Assembly: GCA_035293805.1 (NCBI GenBank)
Contig: DATGMD010000044.1
Location: 62,001 to 126,000, forward strand
From: JAJPHF01 sp035293805
GTDB lineage: Bacteria > Chloroflexota > UBA6077 > JAJPHF01
Length of the DNA stretch: 64,000 bases
Direction: 5' to 3'
The notes below the pieces were generated by a model. The model saw nothing but the letters and a program-made list of their open reading frames with translations. It did no database searches and had not been told where the DNA came from. Position 1 is the stretch's first letter; the number at the start of each line of letters is the position of its first letter. A program made the position numbers and the translations under genes. This document shows, piece after piece, positions 42,938 through 51,866 of this stretch.

Positions 42938-43207
42938 TCAATAGTGGTAGCGGGCCTGGAGAAAGTCGATACGCTCCCCGCGGACCAGGTAGACGAGGCG
43001 GTGTTCCTGGGTCAGGCGCCGCGACCACACGCCGGCCCCCAGGTACATTAGCGGCTCGGGCCTGCCGATACCTCGGAACGGATCGCGAACCACGGCCTCG
43101 ACGAGATCGAAGACGCGCAGGGCAGTCTTGCGATCTGTCTCGACCCAGTAGCGCAAGTCCTCCCGAAACTCGGGCTGAAAGATGGTGACACGCTCGACTG
43201 GGGCCAC
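42938..43207 (-). CDS. YoeB/Txe-type toxin of a toxin-antitoxin pair
   Basis: An 89-residue RelE-superfamily toxin, which cleaves mRNA on the ribosome. The sequence FQPEFREDLRYWVETDRKTALRVFDLV and LMYLGAGVWSRRLTQEHRLVYLVRG...ARYHY matches YoeB, including the catalytic C-terminal His/Tyr and the RRL...HRLVY strand. GTG 43207 gives normal length; it lies 37 nt after the antitoxin stop, whereas an upstream TTG would overlap it. Confidence 0.85.
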   Translation of the reverse strand: MAPVERVTIFQPEFREDLRYWVETDRKTALRVFDLVEAVVRDPFRGIGRPEPLMYLGAGVWSRRLTQEHRLVYLVRGERIDFLQARYHY

Positions 43208-43244
43208 TCGGCCTGCTGGCGGATGCGCGGGCTTGTCGTCGCGC

Positions 43245-43532
43245 TTAATTCGGCGCGCCAAGCCCAACGTCCCGACGCAGGTCGGCCACGCTCTGCGGCT
43301 CCTCCTGGCCTTGCAGGGCGCGGTTCAGCGCGGCGAGCAGGCGGGCGGCGTTCCGGGGCGAGCGCAACAGGTGCGCGGTCTCTTGAAGACTCGCAAGCTC
43401 GTCAGCCGCAATCAGCGCCACGTCCGCGGCGCCGCGCCGCGTGATGATGATCGTCTCGCGATCCGCAGTCGCGCGGTCGCACAGGCGCGCGAAGTTTGCG
43501 CGGGCCTCCGTATAGGTCGTCTGTATCGCCAT
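43245..43532 (-). CDS. YefM/Phd-type antitoxin
   Basis: A 95-residue antitoxin of the Phd/YefM family, with the N-terminal DNA-binding fold TTYTEARANFARLCDRATADRETIIITRRGAADVALIAADELASLQETAHLL. It neutralises the following toxin and represses the pair. GGAGGCGTC lies before ATG 43532. Confidence 0.87.
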   Translation of the reverse strand: MAIQTTYTEARANFARLCDRATADRETIIITRRGAADVALIAADELASLQETAHLLRSPRNAARLLAALNRALQGQEEPQSVADLRRDVGLGAPN

Positions 43533-43680
43533 GACGCCTCCACCCTCTGTACGGGATTACTGTACAGCTCCCCGCACTTGGCGGCAAGGGGCGGCGCGCT
43601 TGCGTGCGCGGCGCTATCTTGACACCCGTTCCGCAGGGCGGGATACTGGGGCCGCGCACCTAGCGCCCCGGAGGACGGCC

Positions 43681-44127
43681 ATGATCACGCTCAAGGGCAT
43701 CGACCACATCGTGCTGCCGGTGGCGGACGTCGACCGCGCGCTGGCGTTCTACCACGGCGTCCTGGGCCTCGCGGTCGAGCGCGAGGCGGAGTTCCGCGCC
43801 GGCCAGATCGGCTTCCCCTCGGTCCGCCTCCACGATCAGTTCGTCATCGACTTGCCGCCGCGCCCCACCGGCGAGCCGGCGCCGACCGGTCGCAACCTGG
43901 ACCACTTCTGCCTGGTCGCCGACACGGACGACCTCGCGCCCATCGTGGCCGAGCTCGAGCGTCACGGCGTCCCGATCGCGCGCGGTCCGGTCGAGCGGTG
44001 GGGGGCGCAGGGCATGGCCCTGTCGATCTACTTCCACGACCCGGATGGCAACCAGATCGAGATCCGCACCTATGCGCCCGCGGCGCGCGCCGAGGCCGAG
44101 CGCCGCCTGGCCGCACGCGTCCGTTGA
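43681..44127 (+). CDS. VOC family protein (glyoxalase/fosfomycin-resistance-like fold)
   Basis: A 148-residue VOC protein with a full set of ligands: His in IDHIVLPV, His in NLDHFCLV and Glu in DGNQIEIRTY. GGAGGACGGCC precedes ATG 43681. Single gene, enzyme class undefined. Confidence 0.82.
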   Translation: MITLKGIDHIVLPVADVDRALAFYHGVLGLAVEREAEFRAGQIGFPSVRLHDQFVIDLPPRPTGEPAPTGRNLDHFCLVADTDDLAPIVAELERHGVPIARGPVERWGAQGMALSIYFHDPDGNQIEIRTYAPAARAEAERRLAARVR

Positions 44128-44192
44128 CCCGCGGCCCGGCCATACCGTAGACTGCCGCATTGGACGGACGCGCGCACGAGGATAACCGCGCC

Positions 44193-44534
44193 GTGGCACG
44201 CATCCTGCTCAGGCTTGCCATTACGGCGCTCGCGGTGGGGCTGGCCGCCGTGCTCTTTCCGGGGCTGGTACGCGTCGACAACGGCGAAGGCGCGGTCCTG
44301 TTCGCGCTGGTGCTGGGTCTACTGAATGCGTTCGTCCGCCCCGTACTCTTGATCCTGACACTCCCGCTCACGCTGGTGACGTTGGGCCTGTTCATCGTCG
44401 TCGTCAATGCGATCGTCTTCTGGATGGCCACTCTCTTGCCAGTCGGGGTCCACGTGGAGGGATTCGGCGGCGCGCTCGTCGGCGCGCTCACGGTGAGTGT
44501 CGTAAGCTTTGTCGCGAGCCGCTTCGTCAAGTAG
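44193..44534 (+). CDS. Small membrane protein of the holin-4-like (YvlD/DUF) family
   Basis: A 113-residue four-helix membrane protein. The segment NAFVRPVLLILTLPLTLVTLGLFIVVVNA is highly typical of the family named after phage holins but found widely in non-phage membrane proteins such as YvlD. Function unknown. GTG 44193 with AGGAT upstream is preferred to the TTG at 44160. Confidence 0.82.
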   Translation: MARILLRLAITALAVGLAAVLFPGLVRVDNGEGAVLFALVLGLLNAFVRPVLLILTLPLTLVTLGLFIVVVNAIVFWMATLLPVGVHVEGFGGALVGALTVSVVSFVASRFVK

Positions 44535-44557
44535 CCGCCGCGCGATTCAGAGGTTCA

Positions 44558-45874
44558 ATGAAAGTCCTCAAATTGCTCTATCCCGGAATGCACCTGAAAC
44601 GGTGGGTTCTGGTGCTCATGGCCGGCCTGCTGGTCCTCGTCCTCGGCGCGGCCTACGTCCTGGTGGAGATCTACCGCTCGGCGCCCCTCCCTGAGGAGGC
44701 GTTCTGGGTCACGCTCCAATTCCTGCCCCGCCCCCTGCGCGCGCTCCTGTTCGTGCTCGGCGGTGTCGGGCTGATCGGCTGGGCGCTGTGGAAGCTCAAC
44801 CGCTCGCTCATCGACGCGCTCGCCCCAGGGCAGAGCGACATCGTGGAGACGATCTACAACTTCCGCGCGCGCCAGCGTGGCCCGAAGGTCGTGGCCATCG
44901 GCGGCGGCACGGGGCTGTCGATGCTCCTGCGCGGACTGAAGGACTACACCAGCAACATCACCGCGATCGTCACGGTAGCCGACGACGGCGGCAGCTCGGG
45001 CCGCCTGCGCCGCGAGCTGGGCGTGCTGCCGCCCGGCGACTTCCGCAACTGTCTGGTGGCGCTGGCCGACGTCGAGCCGCTGATGGGCAAGCTCTTCCAG
45101 TACCGCTTCAACAGTGGCTCGGCGCTCGACGGCCACAGTTTCGGCAACCTGTTCATCGTCGCCATGATGGGCGTCACGGGCAGCTTCGAGCGGGCCCTGC
45201 GGGAGTCCACCCGTGTGCTGGCGGTGCGCGGCCAGGTGCTGCCCTCGACCCTGGAGAACGTGAACCTCTGTGCCGAGATGGAGGACGAGGCGCTCGTGGT
45301 GGTGGGCGAATCGAAGATTACGGAGACGGGTAGCAAGATTCGCCGCCTCTCCCTCCAGCCCGAGCACCCGCCCGCCTACCCGGAGGCGATCAAGGCGATC
45401 CTGGAGGCCGACTTGATCGTGCTCGGGCCGGGCAGCCTGTACACCAGCTTGCTGCCCAATTTGCTGGTCGACGGCATCTACCGCGCGCTGCTCGCGTCGA
45501 GCGCGCTCCGTGTTTACGTCTGCAACGTGGCGACGCAGCGCGGGGAGACGGACGGCTACGGGGTGGCCGAGCACGTGGCCGCGTTGCGCCGCCACCTGCC
45601 CGAGGACCCGTTCCACTACGTACTGGCCAACAGCCGCACCGACGTGACGATCCCGGAGCGCTATCCCTCGACCACCGTCTCGGCGCCCGCTCCCGCCAAG
45701 GCCACGGACTATCACGTCGTGATGGCCGACGTGGTGGACCCCGAGGCGCCGCTGCGGCACGACTCGACGAAGCTGGCCCAGGCGCTCATTGGCCTGTACT
45801 ATGAGAAGGCATCGGCCCCGCCGGCCCCCCCGCCGGCCGCGAATGCAGCCGGCGAGCCCGCGGGCCTGCTATAA
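44558..45874 (+). CDS. yvcK: Gluconeogenesis factor YvcK/CofD-like protein with membrane anchor
   Basis: A 438-residue protein. Two N-terminal membrane helices (about 14-34 and 55-75) precede a CofD/YvcK domain: KVVAIGGGTGLSMLLRGLKDYTSNITAIVTVADDGGSSGRLR, PPGDFRNCLVAL and GPGSLYTSLLPNLLV. YvcK binds UDP-sugars and is needed for cell shape and growth on gluconeogenic carbon. The membrane-anchored form is common in Chloroflexota. AGAGG precedes the ATG. Confidence 0.9.
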   Translation: MKVLKLLYPGMHLKRWVLVLMAGLLVLVLGAAYVLVEIYRSAPLPEEAFWVTLQFLPRPLRALLFVLGGVGLIGWALWKLNRSLIDALAPGQSDIVETIYNFRARQRGPKVVAIGGGTGLSMLLRGLKDYTSNITAIVTVADDGGSSGRLRRELGVLPPGDFRNCLVALADVEPLMGKLFQYRFNSGSALDGHSFGNLFIVAMMGVTGSFERALRESTRVLAVRGQVLPSTLENVNLCAEMEDEALVVVGESKITETGSKIRRLSLQPEHPPAYPEAIKAILEADLIVLGPGSLYTSLLPNLLVDGIYRALLASSALRVYVCNVATQRGETDGYGVAEHVAALRRHLPEDPFHYVLANSRTDVTIPERYPSTTVSAPAPAKATDYHVVMADVVDPEAPLRHDSTKLAQALIGLYYEKASAPPAPPPAANAAGEPAGLL

Positions 45875-45875
45875 T
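45867..45875 (+). promoter_or_regulatory. Extended -10 promoter upstream of secG
   Basis: TGCTATAAT overlaps the yvcK stop; no -35 match is seen at 17 nt. It would give a leader of about 85 nt to secG. Confidence 0.4.
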
Positions 45876-45966
45876 CACGGCCGTCAGCTATCAGCTACCG
45901 AGTAGCCACGGTACGTCGGGCTGAGAGTTGCTGGCACACCGCGGACAGCGAGTTCGGAGAACGCCC

Positions 45967-46200
45967 GTGCAGTTCCTGGCCCCGTACGTTCAGATCGTGC
46001 AGATCATCCTGTCCATCGCGCTGATCGCCGTGGTGCTGCTCCAGGCGCGCGGCACTGGTTTCTCGGCCACGTTTAGCTCCGATAGCTCGATCTACCGCAC
46101 ACGGCGCGGGATCGAGCGCACGCTCTTCCAATTCACCATCGGCCTGGCCATCGTCTGGGTGCTCGTCTCCATCGTCAGCGTCAAGCTCGCTGCCGGCTAG
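45967..46200 (+). CDS. secG: Protein-export membrane protein SecG
   Basis: A 77-residue SecG with two membrane helices (IVQIILSIALIAVVLLQ and FQFTIGLAIVWVLVSIV) and the signature QARGTGFSATFSSDSSIYRTRRGIE between them. It is a SecYEG subunit that assists pre-protein translocation. GTG 45967 follows GGAG. Confidence 0.9.
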   Translation: MQFLAPYVQIVQIILSIALIAVVLLQARGTGFSATFSSDSSIYRTRRGIERTLFQFTIGLAIVWVLVSIVSVKLAAG

Positions 46201-46203
46201 ACG

Positions 46204-47949
46204 TTGCCCACCCGCGAAGTCGAGGAGTCGCCGGCCTCGCCACGGACGGTAGTAGGCTGGCCCGGCAGCGCCTGGCGCCAGTCCCCGCCACCGCCCCGAC
46301 GGGCGCGGCCGCGCTCCGGGCGCCGCGGCGGGCTGCTCGTGCTCGGCGTGCTCGTCGCCCTGGCCATCGCCGGCGCGGTTGCTCTCGGCGCCCGCACCGC
46401 CTACTACGCCTGGACGCGGCTCGTCCCCGCCGACGGCGGCCGGTACGTCGAGGCGTACGTCGGCCAGCCGGACCTGCTCAACCCCCTGCTAGGCGAGCAA
46501 GACCCGGTGGACCGCGAGTTTCTGCCGCTGCTGTTCGCGGGCCTCACGCGGCTCGGGCCGGACGGCCAGGCGGAGCCGGACCTGGCCGAGCGCTGGGACG
46601 TCAGCCCGGATGGCCGCACGTATACCTTCACGCTCCGGCCGGGCCTGCGCTGGTCCGACGGTACCCCGTTGGAGGCCGCCGACGTCGCCTTCACCTATGA
46701 CGCGCTAGCCCAGCCCGACTTCCCTGCCGATGCGGACTTCCTGGCGCCGTGGCGTGCGGTCCGCGCCGAGGCCCTCGACCCGCGCACGGTGCGCGTGACT
46801 CTCACGCTGCCGTGGGCGGGCTTTCCAGAGGCGGCAACGCTCGGCATCGTGCCTCGGGCGGCCCTCGCCGGCGTGAGCGGCCGTGACTGGCGTAGCCAGC
46901 CGTTCAACCTGGCGCCTGTGGGCGCCGGGCCGTACCGCGTGGCCGACTTTACGGCGCAAGAGCTGGCGTTGGTGCCCAACGAGCGATATTATGGGCCGCG
47001 CCCGCATCTGACCGACGTGCGCTTCCGCTTCTACGAGACCCTGGCGGCCGCCCAGCAAGCAGTGCAAGCGGGCGACGCCGACGGTGTGGCGGCGCGCGGC
47101 GCGGACGGCGGACAGGCGATCCCCGGCAACCCGGAGCTTGTCGTCTACCAGCGGCCGGACTATGCGCGCGGGGTGACGCTCTGGCTGAACACGACAGCCG
47201 CGCCGTTCGACGATAAGGACGTGCGCGCCGCCGTCGCGGCGGCGATCAACCGCGACGGCGTCATTGCGGCGCTAGGCCAGGCGGGCGAGCCCGCGCGCGG
47301 CCCGCTGCCGCCAACGTCGTGGGCCTTCGCGGCCGAGACGCCGTTCCCCGCCTACGCGCCCGCCCGCGCCGGGGCGCTGCTCGACGGCGCCGGCTGGCGC
47401 GCAGGCGCCGGCGGCGAGCGCTTGCGCGGGGGCGCGCCCCTGGGCGTGACGCTGACGACGAACGACGACCCGGCGCGACGTGCCGCCGCCGACGCGGTGG
47501 CACGGGACCTGCGCGCGGTCGGCTTCCGCGTGCAGGTCGAGATCAAGCCGTGGGCCGAGCTAGCGCGCGACGACCTGGCAACGCGGAAATTCCAGGCGGT
47601 GCTGCTCGGTCAGTGGACGCCGACCGTCGACCCGGACGGCCTGCGCGACCTGTGGGGAAGCGATGGAGTCGCCAATCTGGCGAGCTGGCGCAACCCGCGC
47701 GCCGACGAGCTACTGCTGCACGGCGCCGCCCTCACGGACCGGGCCGCGCGCGCCGCCGCTTACGCCGACTTCCAGCGCCTCTGGGCCGATGAGGTGCCCA
47801 GCGTGCCGCTCTACTATCCGCCGCTCGTCTGGGCCGTGCGCGCCGACTACCAGGGCGTGGACCTCGCCCCGCTGCCCACGGCGGACGACCGCCTAAGCGC
47901 CTTGCCTGCCTGGTATCTCCGCACGAGCCGCGTCTTTCGCGGCTGGTGA
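46204..47949 (+). CDS. Peptide/nickel-type ABC transporter substrate-binding protein (family 5), membrane-anchored
   Basis: A 581-residue binding protein with a 40-residue basic leader, one uncleaved helix (LLVLGVLVALAIAGAVALG) and no lipobox cysteine. The family-5 fold is evident: LNPLLGEQDPVDREFLPLLFAGL, LAERWDVSPDGRTYTFTLRPGLRWSDGTPLEAADVAFT and the C-terminal QRLWADEVPSVPLYYPPL. The start is a TTG 3 nt after the secG stop and lacks an SD, implying coupling. Such long orphan proteins with secG or yvcK are seen in Chloroflexota; the transporter itself is absent here. Confidence 0.85.
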   Translation: MPTREVEESPASPRTVVGWPGSAWRQSPPPPRRARPRSGRRGGLLVLGVLVALAIAGAVALGARTAYYAWTRLVPADGGRYVEAYVGQPDLLNPLLGEQDPVDREFLPLLFAGLTRLGPDGQAEPDLAERWDVSPDGRTYTFTLRPGLRWSDGTPLEAADVAFTYDALAQPDFPADADFLAPWRAVRAEALDPRTVRVTLTLPWAGFPEAATLGIVPRAALAGVSGRDWRSQPFNLAPVGAGPYRVADFTAQELALVPNERYYGPRPHLTDVRFRFYETLAAAQQAVQAGDADGVAARGADGGQAIPGNPELVVYQRPDYARGVTLWLNTTAAPFDDKDVRAAVAAAINRDGVIAALGQAGEPARGPLPPTSWAFAAETPFPAYAPARAGALLDGAGWRAGAGGERLRGGAPLGVTLTTNDDPARRAAADAVARDLRAVGFRVQVEIKPWAELARDDLATRKFQAVLLGQWTPTVDPDGLRDLWGSDGVANLASWRNPRADELLLHGAALTDRAARAAAYADFQRLWADEVPSVPLYYPPLVWAVRADYQGVDLAPLPTADDRLSALPAWYLRTSRVFRGW

Positions 47950-48021
47950 GTGCTACCCGCCTGGGCGAATGGGCAGGTGTCGAAGAACCCCAACACCTGG
48001 CCATTCGTGGTTGACAGCCGG

Positions 48022-48702
48022 TTAGGACTCCTGAATGTCCACGTGTGTGATGTGGACGTCCTCGGTGGGGACCGACGGCTCGCCCTGGGGGCTGGGACGT
48101 ACCGGCGTGTTGGCGATAGCATCCACCACGTTCATACCGTCGGTCACTTTGCCGAAAATCGTGTAGTTCTTCGGCAGCGGCCGGTTGCCCTGCATGATGA
48201 AGAACTGGCTACCGTTCGTGTTCGGCCCCGCGTTCGCCATTGCCACAATACCCCGGTCATAGTCCCGCTTGACCGGCTCGTCGGCGAAGCGGTAACCGGG
48301 TCCACCTGTGCCATTGCCCCGCTGGCCGTCGCCGGTCTGGATCATGAAGTCCTTGATGATGCGGTGGAACGGTGCATTGTCGTAAAAGTCCTCGCGGGAC
48401 AGGAACACGAAATTGTTAACGGTCTGCGGCACCTCGTCGGCGAACAGCTGCACGGTGATGTCGCCCTTGTTGGTGTGGATGACGGCCGTGTACTGCTTCG
48501 ACGGATCGATGGTCATCGGCGGCGGGCTCGACCACTGCTTGCCTGACAGCGCGCCGGCCGTCGCGCCGCCGCCGGTAGCCGCGCTGGGCACAGCCGTGCG
48601 CGCCGGAATGGTGGGCTGCGGCGTCGGGCGTGCGCTGGCCGTCGAGCTGCAGCCCACGGCCAGCACGCCGACCGCGAGCAGCACGAGGCGCAAGAGGGAC
48701 AT
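48022..48702 (-). CDS. Cyclophilin-type peptidyl-prolyl isomerase lipoprotein
   Basis: A 226-residue lipoprotein, lipobox LAVGC, with a Ser/Pro/Thr linker and a cyclophilin domain. Catalytic marks are FHRIIKDFMIQTGDGQRGNGTGGPG and GSQFFIMQG, with the active Arg. It catalyses proline isomerisation in exported proteins. GGGAGGTT precedes ATG 48702. Confidence 0.93.
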   Translation of the reverse strand: MSLLRLVLLAVGVLAVGCSSTASARPTPQPTIPARTAVPSAATGGGATAGALSGKQWSSPPPMTIDPSKQYTAVIHTNKGDITVQLFADEVPQTVNNFVFLSREDFYDNAPFHRIIKDFMIQTGDGQRGNGTGGPGYRFADEPVKRDYDRGIVAMANAGPNTNGSQFFIMQGNRPLPKNYTIFGKVTDGMNVVDAIANTPVRPSPQGEPSVPTEDVHITHVDIQES

Positions 48703-48929
48703 CGGGGAACCTCCCGGAAGGGTAGTCGCGGGTGTGATCGCATCAAGTGTCGCACGCGCCGCGACCGCCGGGCAAACCTTTGCCGCGCCGGCCCGCGTTG
48801 ACGCGCCCGCGCGGTCGGCGCTACCCTGCCCATAGAGGCCGCAATGCTTCGTGCCGCCTGGTGATTCTCCGAGCGCTGCCCCGTGACCGGGCTTACCGCG
48901 ACTGATCGACTGCAAGACGAGAGGACCGA

Positions 48930-50333
48930 ATGGGCATGGAAGACCTGCACGAGCTGTTGGCGCGCTTCGAGCGAGCGGGGCGCCTGCTGCGCGTGACCGA
49001 GCCCGTCGACCCGCGCTTCGAGCTGCCGGGCGTGTGTACGCGCCTGCACCGCGACCCGGCGCTGCGCCAGCACGTCGCCCTGTTCGAGCACGTGCAGGGC
49101 CACCGCATGCCCGTCGTCGGCAATCTCTGCGACACGCGCGAGAAGGTCGCCTTCGCGCTCGGCTGCGAGCCAAACGAGCTGCTGGCGCGCGGCGTGCGGG
49201 CCGTCGAGCAGCCCATCCCGCCGGTGGTCGTGGCGGGCGGCCCCTGCCAGGACGTGAGCATCGATCCGCCGGACTTGCGGCAGCTGCCGCTTTGCACGAA
49301 CTCTGAGCTGGATGGTGGGCCTTACGTCAATACCGGCCTGCACATCACGCGCAACCCCTCCACGGGCGTGCGCAACGTCGGCGTGCAGCGCAACATGTAC
49401 CACGCACCTGACCTGCTGGGCATCTACATGGCGCCCACGCACATGTTCCAGCACTACCTGCAGACCGCGGCGCAGGACAAGCCGCTGCCCGTAGCGATCG
49501 CCGTTGGCGTCCATCCGGCGCTGATGGTCGCCTCACAGATGCGCATCGCCTTCGATGAGGACGAGATGGCCGCGGCCGGGGGACTCGTCGGCGGGCCGGT
49601 CGAGCTAGTGCGCTGTCGCACCGTGCCGCTAGAGGTGCCGGCGCACAGCGAGGTGGTCATCGAGGGCGAGGTGCTGCCCCACGAGCGCCGCCGCGAAGGG
49701 CCGTTCGGCGAGTTCGCCCGCCTCTACGGCGCCGTGCGCGACCTGCCGGTGATCCGGGTTACCGCCATCACGCACCGCCGCGACGCCATTTGGTGGAACA
49801 TGATCGCCGCTACCATCCCCGAGAACGCCGTCATCGGCGCTGTGGGCCGCGAGCCGGCGCTGTACAAGGCCGTGCGTGGCGCGGTGCCGACCGTGACCGC
49901 CGTCCACATGCCCGTCGGTGCGGGTGCGAACTTCCACGCCATCATCGCGCTGAAGAAGAGCATGGAGGGGGAGCCGCAGAAGGCCGCCTTCGCCGCCTTC
50001 GCCCACCAGGACCTGATCAAGCACGTCTTCGTCGTGGACGACGACATCGACGTCTACGACCCGACCGACGTCGAGTACGCGCTGGCCACGCGTTTCCAGG
50101 CGGACCGCGACATCTATACGATCCCACGGGTGAAGGGGAACCCGCTCGACCCGGCCGCCGACGAGTACGCGACCGGCCGCGCCACGGTGACGAAGATGAT
50201 CGTGGATGCCACGAAGCCGCTGGGCGCTTCGCCCGATCACTACCGCTTCGCCGAAGTGCCGCGCGACGTGATGGCCCGCATCGAGGAGAACTGGCTGCGG
50301 TACGTCGGCACGCCGGCCGCTGCACGGCGCTAG
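48930..50333 (+). CDS. UbiD family decarboxylase, second copy
   Basis: A 467-residue UbiD-type enzyme. It has the prFMN/metal segment GLHITRNPSTGVRNVGVQRNMYH, the catalytic ERRREGPFGEFARLYG, and HVFVVDDDIDVYDPTDVEYALATR. It is shorter than the copy at 31805-33466 and diverged from it, so a different substrate is probable. GAGAGG precedes the ATG. It stands divergent from the cyclophilin gene. Confidence 0.88.
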   Translation: MGMEDLHELLARFERAGRLLRVTEPVDPRFELPGVCTRLHRDPALRQHVALFEHVQGHRMPVVGNLCDTREKVAFALGCEPNELLARGVRAVEQPIPPVVVAGGPCQDVSIDPPDLRQLPLCTNSELDGGPYVNTGLHITRNPSTGVRNVGVQRNMYHAPDLLGIYMAPTHMFQHYLQTAAQDKPLPVAIAVGVHPALMVASQMRIAFDEDEMAAAGGLVGGPVELVRCRTVPLEVPAHSEVVIEGEVLPHERRREGPFGEFARLYGAVRDLPVIRVTAITHRRDAIWWNMIAATIPENAVIGAVGREPALYKAVRGAVPTVTAVHMPVGAGANFHAIIALKKSMEGEPQKAAFAAFAHQDLIKHVFVVDDDIDVYDPTDVEYALATRFQADRDIYTIPRVKGNPLDPAADEYATGRATVTKMIVDATKPLGASPDHYRFAEVPRDVMARIEENWLRYVGTPAAARR

Positions 50334-50388
50334 CCGGCTAAGCGCCAGCGTCCCGCTCTTGACCAGTTCACCGGCACCTCGGCCGGGT

Positions 50389-50754
50389 TCAGGCGGGAGC
50401 GCCTAGCTCCTGGAGCACGTCCGCGAGCACGACCGCGTTGTTGTGCTGCTCGTCGTGCGCTCCGTAGACGATCGTGACAGGACCGTGGCGTGCGCGCTCG
50501 GCGAGCGCGTCGAGGGCTGCCCGGTGCTCGGGGGCCAGCAGCTCGGCGCGGTAGCGGCGGCGGAACTCATCCCATTTCGCCGGATCATGGCCGAACCAGC
50601 GGCGCAGCTGAGTGGACACCGCGAGGTCACGTGCCCACTCGTCCAGCCGCGCCTCCGCCTTCGTAATCCCCCGCGGCCACACCCGGTCGATCAAGACGCG
50701 GTAGCCATCTGCCGGGGTCGGCGGCTCGTAGGCGCGGCGAATGCGGACTGCCAT
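50389..50754 (-). CDS. DUF488 family protein
   Basis: A 121-residue DUF488-type protein: IRRAYEPP..DGYRVLIDRVWPRGITKAEARLDEWARDLAVSTQLRRWFGHDPAKW, the family core. The family is uncharacterised. It is convergent with the UbiD gene. Start ATG 50754. Confidence 0.88.
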   Translation of the reverse strand: MAVRIRRAYEPPTPADGYRVLIDRVWPRGITKAEARLDEWARDLAVSTQLRRWFGHDPAKWDEFRRRYRAELLAPEHRAALDALAERARHGPVTIVYGAHDEQHNNAVVLADVLQELGAPA

Positions 50755-50812
50755 CCGCTCTCCCCTTCGCTCCTCAGCACGGCGCCTGGGGGCGGGCAGG
50801 AGCCCAACAACA

Positions 50813-51235
50813 TTAGCGTGTGGGTGGCCAGGCGACCGTGAGCAGGAACACGCTGTCCTCGAGCGCCTCGACGTCGTGGGTGATTCCCGCCTCGAGCGCC
50901 AGCAGGTGCCCCGCCGGCAGCTCGAGCGTCTGGTCGGGCAGGCGCAGCCGCAGCCGTCCGCTCACGGTCTGGATGCTCACCCGTCCGGCCGCCTGGTGCT
51001 CCTGAAGCCGCGCGCCGCGCCGGAGGGCCGTCAGCACGATGCGGAAGTCTGGGGCCTTGACGAGCGTATTCGCGTTGCGATCGCCTTCCTGATAGCTCAG
51101 CTCGGTGCGCAGTTGCGCGGCTTCCACCGCCAGGTCGAAGGCGAGCGCGCGGCCCGCCAGCTCCTGGGGTGCTCGCTCCCAGCTACCGGTAGTCGTCCCC
51201 GGCGCGTGCGGGTTGTTTGCCTGTCCTTCAGTCAT
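50813..51235 (-). CDS. Cupin domain protein
   Basis: A 140-residue single-cupin protein. The second half reads QEHQAAGRVSIQTVSGRLRLRLPDQTLELPAGHLLALEAGITHDVEALEDSVFLLTVAWP, matching the two cupin motifs with Gln/Glu-His-Gln and His ligands. A stress-linked or sensor role is typical, but nothing here decides it. Confidence 0.8.
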   Translation of the reverse strand: MTEGQANNPHAPGTTTGSWERAPQELAGRALAFDLAVEAAQLRTELSYQEGDRNANTLVKAPDFRIVLTALRRGARLQEHQAAGRVSIQTVSGRLRLRLPDQTLELPAGHLLALEAGITHDVEALEDSVFLLTVAWPPTR

Positions 51236-51354
51236 GTCCCGTCCTCCACCCGTTGAGGTGGTGCCGGGCAGGCGTTGCTCGCCGGCTCCGCGCGTAGCGC
51301 CGTCGCTTCTCCGCCACGCGGGACAGTCATGCGGTCCGCCTGCCCGGCCAGCCG

Positions 51355-51615
51355 CTACTTCTTGTAGTAGTCCGCGTTGACCTGGATGTAGTTCTGGTAC
51401 TCCGCCGGCACGTCGCTCTCCGCGAAGATCGCGGTGACCGGGCAGACCGGCTCGCAGGCCCCGCAGTCGATGCAGGTGTCCGGGTCGATGTACAACTGGG
51501 GCGCGTCGTCGAAGCCCGCCTCCCCGCTAGAGGGATGGATGCAGTCGACCGGGCACGCCTCGACGCAGGACTGATCCTTGGTGCCGATGCAGGGCTCGCA
51601 GATCACGTACGCCAT
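51355..51615 (-). CDS. 7Fe/8Fe ferredoxin (FdxA-like)
   Basis: An 86-residue ferredoxin. Cluster motifs are CEPCIGTKDQSCVEACPVDC near the N-terminus, with the C-x2-C-x7-C-x3-CP pattern of seven-iron ferredoxins, and CIDCGACEPVCP. GAGGAGAAG lies before ATG 51615. It can serve the oxidoreductases of this neighbourhood. Confidence 0.92.
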   Translation of the reverse strand: MAYVICEPCIGTKDQSCVEACPVDCIHPSSGEAGFDDAPQLYIDPDTCIDCGACEPVCPVTAIFAESDVPAEYQNYIQVNADYYKK

Positions 51616-51866
51616 GCTGCTTCTCCTCGATGTTGATGGGGCGACCGGGAGCGCGCGGAGCGGCTCCACGTGCCGAGCTTCCCTAGACGTAGGATCGCAC
51701 AGGTCCGCGCGCCGATCATTGCGCTAGCGCAACTCCGCCCGCGGGCGGATCTCCCCCAGCCCGCCGCCGTTCCGTTTCCCCCTGCACGCCGGCGGCGCCC
51801 GACCGGGGCGTGAGCCCCACGCTACAGTAGTATGGAGAGAGGAGTTGTGAGCAAAAGGAGAGCGAG

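Noticed and set aside
44193..44534. Prophage remnant suggested by a holin-like family name
   Set aside because: The family is widespread in chromosomes, and no phage genes are nearby.
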